Below are positions 41,355 to 50,103 of a stretch of 64,000 bases of DNA, piece by piece (the stretch's first letter is position 1; the number at the start of each line of letters is the position of its first letter). The stretch is from positions 56,619 to 120,618 of the forward strand of contig DATJQV010000069.1 of NCBI GenBank assembly GCA_035505375.1, given 5' to 3'. This stretch comes from a bacterium (GTDB taxonomy: Bacteria > Hydrothermota > Tepidihabitantia > Tepidihabitantales > Tepidihabitantaceae). Under the pieces are notes generated by a model. The model searched no databases and was not told the DNA's origin. It saw nothing but the letters and a program-made list of their open reading frames with translations. The position numbers and the translations under genes are program-made.

Positions 41355-41867
41355 ATGCGTACGTTGACCCTTTTGGCAGTCCTTGCCACGGTCGTTCTCA
41401 TAGGCTGTGCCCCAAAACCGAGTTCCAGTGCGGCCCCGCAGCCACCGGTCAAGACTGAGGCCCAGTCACAGCCGCAGACACCGCCGTCGGCTCAAGCCCA
41501 GGCCCAGACACCGGCCGCTCCGCCGGCTCAGCCTCAAGCCGCCACCCAGGCTCAGCCGAAGGCAGTTGCTCAGACCCAGGCGAGTACCGACCTTCCCAAA
41601 CTCTGGGATTTCTGGGCAACGTGGTGCCCGCCATGCAGGCAACTGAAGCCGACCATCGAGGCCATGGAGACCGAGTACGCTGGTAAAGTAGAGATCAAGT
41701 CGATTGACGTGGACCAGAACAAGGACCTCGCCCAGAAGTTCAACGTCCAGGCGATACCCACACTGGTCTTCCTCGACGCCAAGGGCAACGAACTCTCCCG
41801 CAGCGTCGGCCTCGTACCGAAGGACACCATCGTGAACCGCTTCAAGGCCCACGGCTTCATCCAGTAG
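41355..41867 (+). CDS. thioredoxin-like lipoprotein with proline/glutamine-rich linker
   Basis: This 170-residue protein begins with a lipoprotein signal (RTLTLLAVLATVVLIGC), followed by about 60 residues rich in Pro, Gln and Ala that act as a spacer. The rest is a thioredoxin domain with LWDFWATWCPPCRQLKP (active-site CPPC), the cis-Pro in AIPTLVFLD, and a complete length. It is probably anchored to the outer or inner membrane and reduces or makes disulphides in exported proteins. AAAGGAG precedes the start; a TTG one codon upstream is also in frame. A GC hairpin with T-run follows at 41892. Confidence 0.87.
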   Translation: MRTLTLLAVLATVVLIGCAPKPSSSAAPQPPVKTEAQSQPQTPPSAQAQAQTPAAPPAQPQAATQAQPKAVAQTQASTDLPKLWDFWATWCPPCRQLKPTIEAMETEYAGKVEIKSIDVDQNKDLAQKFNVQAIPTLVFLDAKGNELSRSVGLVPKDTIVNRFKAHGFIQ

Positions 41868-41891
41868 TTACTGAAGGCGTTTCTTTGGAGT

Positions 41892-41915
41892 GCGGGAGCG
41901 AAAGCTCCCGCTTTT
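41892..41915. terminator. Bidirectional hairpin terminator
   Basis: Perfect 8-bp stem GCGGGAGC / GCTCCCGC with a GAAA tetraloop, followed by TTTT on the plus strand. It lies between two convergent genes (thioredoxin-like and AarF-like). Confidence 0.85.
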
Positions 41916-41932
41916 CCTGTCAGAGCGGTTCT

Positions 41933-43645
41933 CTACCGGCGCATTATGGCGACGAGCAGATAGACGCCGATGGCGGCCGCTCCGAGGAAAGCCGCGATGC
42001 CGATGACGGGCACGAGGGACTTGAGCGCGGTCGGCGCCGCCACCACGAGCAGCGACGCGCCGATGATTATCGCCGCCAGCACGATGGCCGCGGCAAGCTG
42101 GTTGTTGGAACGGCTCAGGTTGCGGGCCACCTGGCGCAGCTCCTCGTGGTCGATCTGGAGCTTGATCTCGCCTTTCTTCAGCCAGCCGCTTATCTGGCGC
42201 AGGTCGGCGGGCAGGTCGCGAGCGAGCGATTCGAAGTCGGCCTCGTACCGACGCAGGTCCTTGAACCAGCCCAGCGGTCCGAACCGGCGCCATGCCAGCC
42301 GTTCGAGGAACGGTTTCATCTCCTCCACGAAGTTGAAATCCGGGTCGATGAGCAGGCCGAGCCCTTCGACCGTGGCGAGGCCGCGTACGACCATCGCGAG
42401 CCCGGCCGGGACCGCAATACGGTGCCGGCGGATGACGGCGAGCAGTTCGCGCAATACCCGGCCGAACGAGAGTTCGCGCAGACTCGCGCCGTAGTACCGG
42501 TCGAGCAGGTCCTTGATGTCGGTGTGCAGAGCGGATTCTTCGACCTGCGCGGTCTTGGAGCCCACTTTGAGCACCAGCCGCAACAAACGGTTGCTGTCCT
42601 GCCGGTAGGCGGCAAGCAGCACGTCTACGAGCAGGTCGCGCGTGTCGTCGTCGATGCGGCTGAACATACCGTAATCGATCACGCCCAGCCTGCCGTCGGA
42701 CATCACGACGAGGTTGCCGGGGTGCGGGTCGGACTGGAAGAACCCGTGCTCAAATATCATCCTCATATACACGCTGGCGCCGGACTGCCCGAGTTTGTGC
42801 CGGTCGACGCCCGCCTGCCGGAGTCCGGCCGCGTCGGTTGCCTTCACGCCCGTGAAGAGCTCCAGCACGAGCAACCGACGCGTGGTGTAGTCCCAGTAGA
42901 CCTTCGGTATTGCCACCCTCTTGTCGTCGGCAAAGTTGCGGCGGCAGATGTCGGCGTTCTGGCCTTCGTGGACGAAATCGAGTTCGAGCCTGATGCTCCG
43001 GTCGAACTCGGCGACAAGGCCAACTGGGTCATGGACAGCGAGGTCGGGCTGATGCCGCTCGATGAACCTGGCGACCGACGCGAGGATGGCGAGGTCGCCG
43101 TCAATCATCGCCGCGATGCCCGGCCGCTGGACCTTGACCGCGACCTCCTCGCCGGTCTTGAGCTTCGCGCGGTGGACCTGCGAAAGGGACGCAGCCGCGA
43201 GCGGCGCGCGGTCGAACTCAGCGAAGATATCGGCGGGTAGACGGCACGCCTCCGTGGCGATGACGCGCTCTACTTCCTCGTACGAGATACCCGGGACGTT
43301 ATCCTGCAGTTTCGTCAGCGCCTTCAGGTAGTCGGGAGGCAGGATGTCGGGTCGGGTGGAAAGCATCTGTCCGAGCTTGATGAACGTGGGCCCGAGCTCT
43401 TCCAGCGCCTTGACCAGTCGCTCCGGCTCAGTGAGGACGGCCACGTCGGGCGAAGCTTTGTGCCCCAGTTTCAGCCGGCCTTCGAGCCCGAGCCGAGCCG
43501 CCAGCTCGGCGAGCCCGTAGCGCACCAGCACGGCACCGATGTGCCGCACGCGACTTAGCTGGCGTCGACCCTTCAGCCAACCAAACGGGTCGAAACTCGG
43601 CATCGGTGTGGGCTGCAGACAGGGCTCTTCCGGGTTCTCAGGCAA
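41933..43645 (-). CDS. ABC1/AarF/UbiB-family atypical kinase
   Basis: This 570-residue protein has the UbiB-type kinase core: the KxGQ motif as FIKLGQMLSTRPDILP near residue 90, the Ala-rich loop PLAAASLSQVHRAKLKTGEEVAVKVQRPGI near 145-175, and the catalytic DPHPGN near 305 followed by DYGM. UbiB/ADCK proteins support ubiquinone or other lipid biosynthesis. Two C-terminal membrane segments (about 515-535 and 545-566) anchor it. The start is a TTG with GAGGAG seven bases upstream, and a promoter lies at 43677-43705. Confidence 0.9.
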   Translation of the reverse strand: MPENPEEPCLQPTPMPSFDPFGWLKGRRQLSRVRHIGAVLVRYGLAELAARLGLEGRLKLGHKASPDVAVLTEPERLVKALEELGPTFIKLGQMLSTRPDILPPDYLKALTKLQDNVPGISYEEVERVIATEACRLPADIFAEFDRAPLAAASLSQVHRAKLKTGEEVAVKVQRPGIAAMIDGDLAILASVARFIERHQPDLAVHDPVGLVAEFDRSIRLELDFVHEGQNADICRRNFADDKRVAIPKVYWDYTTRRLLVLELFTGVKATDAAGLRQAGVDRHKLGQSGASVYMRMIFEHGFFQSDPHPGNLVVMSDGRLGVIDYGMFSRIDDDTRDLLVDVLLAAYRQDSNRLLRLVLKVGSKTAQVEESALHTDIKDLLDRYYGASLRELSFGRVLRELLAVIRRHRIAVPAGLAMVVRGLATVEGLGLLIDPDFNFVEEMKPFLERLAWRRFGPLGWFKDLRRYEADFESLARDLPADLRQISGWLKKGEIKLQIDHEELRQVARNLSRSNNQLAAAIVLAAIIIGASLLVVAAPTALKSLVPVIGIAAFLGAAAIGVYLLVAIMRR

Positions 43646-43676
43646 GATATCTCCTCATCTCAGTAGCTCGCATCTG

Positions 43677-43705
43677 ATGATAGCCGGCTGGCTGAGCGGA
43701 GTCAA
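43677..43705 (-). promoter_or_regulatory. Promoter of the AarF-like gene
   Basis: Minus-strand TTGACT (43705-43700), 17-bp spacer, TATCAT (43682-43677). The leader holds the GAGGAG ribosome site. Confidence 0.65.
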
Positions 43706-43901
43706 ACGGCAGAGCCGCCGCAGGGATGAAGCCGGAAAGGCTGAATCGAGTTCGGCTGTGCAACCGCAGATGACGCAGATGGCCCGGAGTGGGATGGGAG
43801 ATCCGCAGATTCTGAGGTTAGGGGCTGAGGAGGAATCTGAGGAGCGGAATTCGGAACCTTGGCGTTCTTGGTGGTTCAATCTCGGTCTCCGGTATTCGGA
43901 T

Positions 43902-43930
43902 TTGACATCCGGGCCAGCCCGGCCTACCAT
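43902..43930 (+). promoter_or_regulatory. Promoter of the MGMT-like gene (leaderless)
   Basis: TTGACA (43902-43907), 17-bp spacer, TACCAT (43925-43930), then 6 nt to the ATG at 43937. The preceding spacer (43706-43900) holds CGCAGATGACGCAGATGG-type repeats and no gene. Confidence 0.7.
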
Positions 43931-43936
43931 GAACCG

Positions 43937-44356
43937 ATGAACAAGACCTGGCGAGAGAAGCTGGCCGACGCCAAAGACCTGCCCAAGACGATGGTCATTC
44001 CATCTCCCGCAGAAGTAGACGAGGTGATGCGCCGAGTGCCGAAGGGCAAACTCGCGACCATCAACGAAATCCGTGCCTGCCTCGCAAAGAAGCACGGCAC
44101 CGACATCGCCTGCCCGATGACGACCGGCATCTTCGCCTGGATTGCCGCACACGCGGCCGAAGAAGCGAAGGCCGAGGGCCGGACGGACATCACGCCTTAC
44201 TGGCGCACGCTCAAGTCCGGCGGCGAGCTGAACCCCAAGTATCCCGGCGGCATCCCGGCCCTGAAGAAACTCCTTGCCGCTGAAGGCCACAAGGTTGTCA
44301 AGAAGGGCAGCAAGTTCCTCGTCGCCGGCTTCGAATCCAAGCTCGCCACGCTCTAG
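43937..44356 (+). CDS. MGMT-family (alkyltransferase-like) protein
   Basis: This 139-residue protein resembles the C-terminal DNA-binding domain of O6-alkylguanine alkyltransferases: VPKGKLATINEIRACLAKKHG corresponds to the helix-turn-helix, followed by ACPMTTGIFAWIAAHAAEEA. The usual active-site PCHRV is not seen; the only candidate Cys is in ACPMTTG, so it may be an alkyltransferase-like protein that flags damage rather than repairs it. The ATG at 43937 lies 6 nt after the -10 box with no ribosome site. Confidence 0.7.
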   Translation: MNKTWREKLADAKDLPKTMVIPSPAEVDEVMRRVPKGKLATINEIRACLAKKHGTDIACPMTTGIFAWIAAHAAEEAKAEGRTDITPYWRTLKSGGELNPKYPGGIPALKKLLAAEGHKVVKKGSKFLVAGFESKLATL

Positions 44357-44444
44357 CCCGCACGGACCATCTGCCACTACAGATGAGCACAGGTCGCTGC
44401 TGCCAACGGGGCTCCCGCAACCTGACTCTGAAACGGACTGCGGT

Positions 44445-44699
44445 CTAGCGGTAGACTTCGCGGCGGTGACGTATACGCATTACCCTGACTTCGCGCACGT
44501 CGTCGTCTATCTCGTAGACAATACGGTAGTCCCCGACCCGGATGCGCCAGTCGCGGTGCGAACCGGTGAGTTTCCGGCAGCCATGCGGACGCGGGTTGTC
44601 GGCTAGGGATCGAAGCGCGCTCCCCACACGCCGGAAAACAGAAGAGTCGAGACGCCGCAGGCTGCGTTCAGCGGCGGATTCGAGAAGGACGACGTACAC
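44445..44699 (-). CDS. RelE/ParE-family toxin
   Basis: This 84-residue protein (GTG start at 44699) has the RelE/ParE fold pattern: a short N-terminal strand (VYVVLLES), a helix with RLDSSVFRRVGSALRSLADNPRP, then KLTGSHRDWRIRVGDYRIVYEIDDDVREVRVMRIRHRREVYR with the usual basic and Tyr residues of ribosome-dependent RNases. It overlaps the 3' end of the antitoxin gene by about 32 nt, as in many relBE-type pairs. An in-frame upstream region to 44804 lies within the antitoxin gene and is not used. It probably cleaves mRNA on ribosomes when the antitoxin is degraded. Confidence 0.85.
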   Translation of the reverse strand: MYVVLLESAAERSLRRLDSSVFRRVGSALRSLADNPRPHGCRKLTGSHRDWRIRVGDYRIVYEIDDDVREVRVMRIRHRREVYR

Positions 44700-44937
44700 G
44701 GGGAGTCGACGGCTGCGCGTCGCGGGCGGTGAAGTCGGCGGCATCGTCCTGCGGACACCGGGCAAGGACGTCGGACAGGCTGCGGAACCGCAGCGGACGC
44801 TCACGCATCCGTCTCAGGGCTCGCAGGTCCTCCAAGTCCTCTGCCCGCTCAAGCAACTCCTCGTACTCGGCGATGTCGAGGATCACGGCCGCCGGTCTGC
44901 CGTCGCGATACACGAATTCTCGCTCTCGTGATGCCAT
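44668..44937 (-). CDS. RelB/Phd-type antitoxin
   Basis: This 89-residue protein (ATG at 44937) has the Phd/YefM-like N-terminal segment GRPAAVILDIAEYEELLERAEDLEDLRALRRM and a basic C-terminal tail that would bind the toxin. It precedes and overlaps the RelE-like gene on the same strand. Antitoxins of this type repress their own promoter; I see TTGACT about 30 nt upstream but only a weak -10. The frame is open to 44970, but MASRERE is the likely start. Confidence 0.78.
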   Translation of the reverse strand: MASREREFVYRDGRPAAVILDIAEYEELLERAEDLEDLRALRRMRERPLRFRSLSDVLARCPQDDAADFTARDAQPSTPRVRRPSRIRR

Positions 44938-45198
44938 ACGGAATTGTGGCCTAAATGCCGGCGTAGTCAAGCCGCGCCCGTCGGCGCACCTGCTTCAACG
45001 ACTTTGCCCACGCCGCGCGCGCGGGCCGCTGACCCAGCACTTCGGTCTTCAACCGCTCCATCCCTTTGTCCCTGGTCCCTCACTCGACCCCTCGAATCCT
45101 GGAATCCTAGACGCCTGACTTACCACTTCCGCCTTCCGGTCTCTGGGGTCCTCTTGTCCTTGATTCCTTGCCCACTAGACCCTCAAGCACACAGCTCA

Positions 45199-45476
45199 AA
45201 GCTACGATGAAGGCTCGTCAGAAAGCTCGTCTGGAAGCTCGCGAGAAAGTACCATAGAACGCTTACTCGAAGGCTTACTGCATCGCTTCGCGCATCGCTC
45301 ATCTCAATGCTCGTCACATCGCTTCGCGCATCGCTCATCTCAAAGCTCAGCGCATTGCTTCTCACATGGCTCGCTACAAAGCTCAGTCGAAAGCTCGCGT
45401 CAAAGCTCTTCTGAAAGCTCAGTTCAAAGCTCATTTCAAGGCTTGTTTCAGGGCTTCTTCGAACGCTCCTTGGAAG
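45199..45476. repeat. degenerate tandem array with 12-bp period, AAAGCTCRBBTC consensus
   Basis: About 23 consecutive 12-bp units (AAAGCTCGCGTC, AAAGCTCTTCTG, AAAGCTCAGTTC, ATCGCTTCGCGC and variants) run without a break. Two 24-bp blocks (ATCGCTTCGCGC ATCGCTCATCTC) are exact copies. Minus-strand translation shows a four-residue repeat (SFEL SFQK SFDA SFRL), but no start or ribosome site suggests a real protein. Confidence 0.85.
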
Positions 45477-45480
45477 GCTA

Positions 45481-45982
45481 GCCCCCAGGCGACCCCTATA
45501 TGCGGCCTTTCCGCTAACCGACAGGACTTAACCGACTGAGAGTGATGAGTTTACGCCCTACCGGGAAGAATCACCAAACCCACAGTTCTTTTTGCTCTTT
45601 TCGGCCCGAAGTCAGTCCCGGCGGCCTGTAGCCCAAGAAGTATATAAACCTCGTGCCGCGGTTCGCCACACTGCACCCGGTTCATGACGAACCGCGCGAC
45701 ATGGCTGGCCGAGAATCGCGGAATCCCGCATTCTGATGTCTGACTCTGGCTTCGGCCGCTGGCTGTCGGCTGTCAGCCGGTAGCTGTCTTGCCCTCGTCC
45801 GCTTGACTTATGCCGCGTGTTATCTATCCTCACTTCTGCAATGGCCATACAATTGCCGAGGGATTTGGCTACCCGCGTTCAGGCCGTAGTCCGGCACTTA
45901 AGGTCCTTCGATTGAACACAGCTATCGGCCATGACAGGGATGGAATCGCCCGCCAATCCTCCATGATTGACCTGAACTGCGC
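45481..45982. other. gene-free stretch
   Basis: I see no gene in this stretch before the kinase operon promoter. It holds scattered repeat words (GGCTGTCGGCTGTCAGCC at about 45763-45780) and an AT-rich patch at 45635-45648 (AAGTATATAAACC). Short open frames here lack coding character. Confidence 0.5.
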
Positions 45983-46010
45983 TTGACCCAGCACGACCTG
46001 CGAATATCAT
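45983..46010 (+). promoter_or_regulatory. Promoter of the dual-GHKL kinase operon (leaderless)
   Basis: TTGACC (45983-45988), 16-bp spacer, TATCAT (46005-46010), then 7 nt to the ATG at 46018. Confidence 0.7.
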
Positions 46011-46017
46011 CAGGGGC

Positions 46018-48264
46018 ATGAAAGGACAGCAACCCCCTGCCGGAAACCAGCGGGCAGAGGACACTCAATTGAAGCAGGGAGAGTTCAGATTTGAGGTCGA
46101 CAGCGGACTACTTCTTCAACTCGGAGAAGAACTGGTCAGCAAGCCTTGGGTGGCTTTGGCCGAGCTGGTAAAGAACTCGTACGACGCCGATTCCACGTAC
46201 GCGATTGTCGAGTTTAAGAACGTCAAGAGACCAGGCGGCGAGATTACAATTGTCGACGAGGGCAGCGGCATACCATTCGACCGACTCCAGGAAACCTGGA
46301 TGAGAATCGCCACGACCGACAAGAAACTCCACCCCGAGTCACCGCGATACAAACGCCCGCGGGCGGGTGCCAAGGGCATCGGCAGGTTCGCCGCGCGACG
46401 ACTCGCGAACAAACTGGAACTGGTTTCCGTCGTGGACACGGGAGTAGGCCAACCCCGCGAGCAGACCACCATTCACTTCGACTGGGCCGCGTTCAAGCCC
46501 GGCATGGATGTGCAGTCCGTGCCGGTCGTCTACGAACGAACATCGGTGGAACCGAACGTGGCTACGGGGCTGACTCTCAAGATGACTGAAGCACGAGACG
46601 CGTGGACCGAAGATGCGATGAAGGAACTCCAGCGAGAAGTCCTTCGTGTTGTCAATCCTCTGTTTGGCCCGATCTCCACGCACGCCACGGGGCGTTTGGC
46701 GGATCCTGGATTCTCGGTTCAATTTGACGCACCTGAGTTTCCGAAGTTCGCTGGAGGCCTAGACGAGGAATTCCTGAAGATGGCGGTGGCGGTCCTAAGG
46801 GGAGAAGTCGATGCGGACGGGAAAGCTCGATTCCGCGTCACATTCCGACGTGGGCACGACGAAATCAAGGCCCAGGAATTCGCTTGGACTCCGCCAGGTC
46901 AGACGTACCCGGGAATAGCGCATGTGAACTTGGTGGCATACTACTTCGCATTCACATCTGATGAATACGAAGAAACTGCCTTCAGCCTACCAGAAGCGAG
47001 GCTGCTGGGTCGTGAGTACGGCGGCGTGAGCATCCGACTGGACCGTTTCCGCATAGCACCATACGGAACGAAAGGTGATGACTGGCTCCACCTAGACGAG
47101 GACAGAGCCAGAAGGTGGACCACTACCCCGGAAGAGCTCGAGGGGACCGTGGAAGGACTGGAGCGTCCGATGCTCCTATTGCCAGGAAACATGCAGCTGT
47201 TTGGGCAAGTTCAGCTTTTGCGCGAAAAGCATCCGCAGTTCAGGATAGCAGCAGACCGGGAAGGTCTGGTTGAGGATGCAGCGTTCGAGGAACTCAAGAA
47301 GTTTGTACGGCTTGGCATCGACTGGCTTACGGTCCAGTACGCCCGCCGAAGTGTAGCTCGTCGGGCTGTACGCCGTGTGCAGCGCCGCGTGAGAAGGCAG
47401 TCGCCCGCGCAGCTTCTGGAGACGACAAAGACGAGTCTTGTGACGCTAGGTGAGAAGATCGGCGTAGAAAAGACGCGCGAGGCTCTGCACCTATTGGATG
47501 CTGCCTCCGAGGCAATTGCCGAGGAGGAACAGGAACGGATCGGCGAGATACAGATGTTGCGCGTTTTGGCTTCCACCGGGACGATGATAAGCGTCATCGA
47601 CCACCAGCTACTTGAGGTGCTGACCGGGCTGCGGGCCAAGTCAAACAGACTTGGCAGACTCGTTGAACACCTGCCGGGATCCTACAGACCTGAGCTTGAG
47701 AAGGAACTGACCGGGCTGGGCAAGTGGTTAGACGACGCTAGGCAGCTCGCCGACCTTCTCGGGATGATGGCCGGCAAGGAAGCACGGACAAAGCGCATCC
47801 CTCACAACATCAGGGAACTAGTGCGCGACTTCCTCGCGGCCTTTGAGTCATTCGCCAAGGAACACGGCGTCACGCTTGAGAATGGGGTTCCGTCTGAGCT
47901 GGTGTCACCGCCGATGTACAGGTGTGAACTCGGGGCGATTCTGTTGAACCTCCTGACGAACGCCCTGAAAGCAGTCTTGGACACCCAGCGGCGCGAAGTG
48001 TTCGTTTCGGCCAAGGATTCCCGCGGCAATTTGGTCCTTCGTGTCTCGGACACAGGCAAGGGAGCGGATCCCCACAAGTGGGTTGACTACTTCATGCCAT
48101 TCGTCAGCGAGAGCGAGCCCAACATTGAACTCGGCACGGGAACCGGAATGGGGCTCACAATTGTACGCGACCTCGTGGAGCTCTACGGCGGAGAAGCCCG
48201 GTTCGTCGAACCAGACACTGGGTATAACACAGCAGTCGAAGCGAGGATCCCATATGAAGCATGA
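46018..48264 (+). CDS. dual-GHKL protein: N-terminal Hsp90/MORC-like ATPase and C-terminal histidine kinase
   Basis: This 748-residue protein has two GHKL ATPase modules. The N-terminal one (about residues 25-150) shows ALAELVKNSYDADSTYAIVEF (N box), IVDEGSGIPFDRLQETWMRIATTDK and GAKGIGRFAARRLANKLELVS, as in Hsp90- and MORC-like ATPases. The C-terminal module (about 505-745) is a histidine-kinase core: a helical region with GTMISVIDHQLLEVLTGL (probable phospho-His near residue 526), the N box LLNLLTNALKAVL, the G1 box VSDTGKGADP and the G2 box GTGTGMGLTIVRDLVELYGG. No membrane segment or sensor domain is seen, so it is cytoplasmic. It overlaps the receiver-domain gene by 11 nt. In this context it could sense DNA or phage and signal to the downstream proteins. 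Confidence 0.82.
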   Translation: MKGQQPPAGNQRAEDTQLKQGEFRFEVDSGLLLQLGEELVSKPWVALAELVKNSYDADSTYAIVEFKNVKRPGGEITIVDEGSGIPFDRLQETWMRIATTDKKLHPESPRYKRPRAGAKGIGRFAARRLANKLELVSVVDTGVGQPREQTTIHFDWAAFKPGMDVQSVPVVYERTSVEPNVATGLTLKMTEARDAWTEDAMKELQREVLRVVNPLFGPISTHATGRLADPGFSVQFDAPEFPKFAGGLDEEFLKMAVAVLRGEVDADGKARFRVTFRRGHDEIKAQEFAWTPPGQTYPGIAHVNLVAYYFAFTSDEYEETAFSLPEARLLGREYGGVSIRLDRFRIAPYGTKGDDWLHLDEDRARRWTTTPEELEGTVEGLERPMLLLPGNMQLFGQVQLLREKHPQFRIAADREGLVEDAAFEELKKFVRLGIDWLTVQYARRSVARRAVRRVQRRVRRQSPAQLLETTKTSLVTLGEKIGVEKTREALHLLDAASEAIAEEEQERIGEIQMLRVLASTGTMISVIDHQLLEVLTGLRAKSNRLGRLVEHLPGSYRPELEKELTGLGKWLDDARQLADLLGMMAGKEARTKRIPHNIRELVRDFLAAFESFAKEHGVTLENGVPSELVSPPMYRCELGAILLNLLTNALKAVLDTQRREVFVSAKDSRGNLVLRVSDTGKGADPHKWVDYFMPFVSESEPNIELGTGTGMGLTIVRDLVELYGGEARFVEPDTGYNTAVEARIPYEA

Positions 48265-49360
48265 TGCCCGTGACGAAACGCTGCGCGCCGTACTGATCGA
48301 GGACACGCCGCGCGAAATGGCTGACATACGTGAGACACTGGAAGGTATAGGAGGACTGACGGTCGTGGAGGTCGTCTACCGCGGCCCGGAGCTGACAGTC
48401 CGCGATGCGTTGAGCAAGAAGCCGCATGTGGTCCTTGTTGACTTCAGGCTCGTTAGACCCCCTAGAGGCCAGCACGTATTGCCGAGCCAAGGCAGCTCGT
48501 TGGCCGCTCTACTTAAGGAGAAGGACCGGATGCCGGATACGCCCGTGTTCTTGATCTCGCTCGGAAGACTGACGAAGGAAGAGCCGCTGATCCACATCCA
48601 AGCCACCCCGCGTTCTTTTGACGGCCTCCTAATCAAGGAGGACATTCACGGTGACCCCGACGGCACGGTCGCCAAGATATGTGCCGTTGTATCGGGCTAT
48701 CGCCGGCTTGCCGCCAAGAGGATGCGTACGCGCCAAGGCCTCTTTGCTCTCTTGGGCGCGCGAGAGGCGGACTTCGACGTGCTGTTGAAGGCGGATCCTC
48801 CTCCTTCGCTCGTCGCCAACCGGTGGGATGTGACCGAAGGCGCACAGTGGGTTCGACATACGCTGATGGCCTACCCGGGCATCCTTTATGATGATTTGAC
48901 AGCGGCTTGCTTCCTCGGACTGTCGCTGGGCTCATTTGGGTCAAGCAAAGTCGCCGAGTTCTTTGCTGAAGCTCGCTATGGCGGTCCGTTCTTCGAGGAG
49001 TCGAAACGTTGGTGGAAGTCGCTTCTCCTGAGGAAGGCGACAACGTACATGCTGGACGCAAAGGAACCTGGTCCCCCCATGGCGTTTGGACAACTGTGGC
49101 GGAGGAAGAACCGGGCTACTAAGCTCTCGCACTGCACTTCCTCCGGAGAGGAACCGGCGGACTGCGTCTGCTATGTGCTTCGCGAACCAGTCAGACGCGA
49201 GTACTCCCTGCCCTACCGACCCGATGCACGGCCTGCGATTATGGACGAGGCTCGCGTTTCCTACCGGGCCATCAGGGAGGCCCGCAAGGGGTTTGACCCT
49301 TCCCTGGTCGCGCCTGATGCAAGGTCACTGATCGACCACATCCGCAACAAGACGCAGTGA
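48254..49360 (+). CDS. receiver-domain protein with large uncharacterised effector region
   Basis: The ATG at 48254 gives 368 residues. The first 140 form a response-regulator receiver domain: acidic pair in AVLIEDTPREM, phospho-acceptor Asp in HVVLVDFRL near residue 60, Ser in VFLISLG and Lys in LLIKED. There is a small insert between the Asp and the next strand. The remaining 225 residues match no DNA-binding domain I know; they include LMAYPGILYDDLTAACFLGLSLGSFG, RWWKSLLLRKATTYML and CVCYVLREPVRREYSLPYRPDARP. It overlaps the kinase gene by 11 nt and the next gene by four, so it is likely the phosphorylation target of the kinase. Confidence 0.8.
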   Translation: MKHDARDETLRAVLIEDTPREMADIRETLEGIGGLTVVEVVYRGPELTVRDALSKKPHVVLVDFRLVRPPRGQHVLPSQGSSLAALLKEKDRMPDTPVFLISLGRLTKEEPLIHIQATPRSFDGLLIKEDIHGDPDGTVAKICAVVSGYRRLAAKRMRTRQGLFALLGAREADFDVLLKADPPPSLVANRWDVTEGAQWVRHTLMAYPGILYDDLTAACFLGLSLGSFGSSKVAEFFAEARYGGPFFEESKRWWKSLLLRKATTYMLDAKEPGPPMAFGQLWRRKNRATKLSHCTSSGEEPADCVCYVLREPVRREYSLPYRPDARPAIMDEARVSYRAIREARKGFDPSLVAPDARSLIDHIRNKTQ

Positions 49361-50103
49361 GCGGCTACACAAGCCCCCTCGTGCTTGCAGAGATCAAAGC
49401 GATACGAGAGCGATTGACAGAGTTGGAAGTCCTCGACAGCTCGGCCGGGCTAGTCCTGGATTCTATCGTCGCGCAGGTAGAAGTTAGTCGTAGTCCGAAG
49501 AAGTGGCATTTCACAATCCCCCAAGAGAGGCCACTTCGCTTCCGGAGAAGCACAACCTCCGACAGTAGAGACGTCAAGTTCGACACTACTGTCGATATCT
49601 CGGGGGTGTTCCCTGCCCCCAAGGAAGGAAGGCCAGCTGATGGGCACAGCGTGGTGGTCCGGATCTGGACGCCGGACGAGTCCGTCTGGTTTGTGGAAAG
49701 CCTTGACGCTAACTGCATTCATCGCGAGATCGACCCGGCCATGGGACGTGTGATGCACAGGTTCCACTTCGACGCCGCCAGTAGCGCTCGCGAGCCTTGG
49801 AGCCATTTTCACATTGGTGGGAGTAGGCGGGAAGGCAAGGAGCAATTCCGGTTCCCTGAAGATCAAACCTTGCCTAGGTTCTTCCATCACCCCATGGGGC
49901 TTATCCAGACATGCGAATTCGTGCTGTATCATTTCTTCCCGATGGTGCATGACAGCGTTGCAGAAGAGGACTCTTGGGCTATCGCTCTCAGGGCCTCTGA
50001 GGACGCCTACCTCGGGAAGTACTTGGAGCGGCTACATGAGCTGACCCGACAGGGCCGGGGTTCGGAGAGCTTCCACTCCTTCTGTTGCACAGCACCTTCG
50101 TGA
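49357..50103 (+). CDS. unknown protein of the kinase-methyltransferase operon
   Basis: This 248-residue protein starts at a GTG overlapping the preceding stop in GTGA. Its sequence has an N-terminal helical region (LAEIKAIRERLTELEVLDSSAGLVLDSIVAQVE), then a mostly beta region, and a distinctive His-rich core: REPWSHFHIGG near residue 148 and LPRFFHHPMGLIQTCEFVLYHFFP near 175-197. The HFH and HHP motifs could bind metal. I recall similar HxHxGG...HHP phrases only in uncharacterised proteins. It is translationally coupled on both sides, so it is an integral part of the five-gene set. Confidence 0.65.
   Translation: MSGYTSPLVLAEIKAIRERLTELEVLDSSAGLVLDSIVAQVEVSRSPKKWHFTIPQERPLRFRRSTTSDSRDVKFDTTVDISGVFPAPKEGRPADGHSVVVRIWTPDESVWFVESLDANCIHREIDPAMGRVMHRFHFDAASSAREPWSHFHIGGSRREGKEQFRFPEDQTLPRFFHHPMGLIQTCEFVLYHFFPMVHDSVAEEDSWAIALRASEDAYLGKYLERLHELTRQGRGSESFHSFCCTAPS

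Noticed and set aside
41885..43240. 451-codon plus-strand frame antisense to the AarF-like gene
   Set aside because: AarF motifs (KxGQ-like, DPHPGN) on the minus strand are decisive.
45183..45434. Ser/Phe-repeat protein (SFELSFQKSFDA)
   Set aside because: It is the translation of the 12-bp tandem array; no start signal and no conserved domain.
45199..45476. CRISPR array
   Set aside because: Units are 12 bp with no spacers of constant length and no cas genes nearby.
45612..45848. 78-codon minus-strand frame upstream of the kinase operon
   Set aside because: It is composed of dispersed repeat words and has no ribosome site or promoter.
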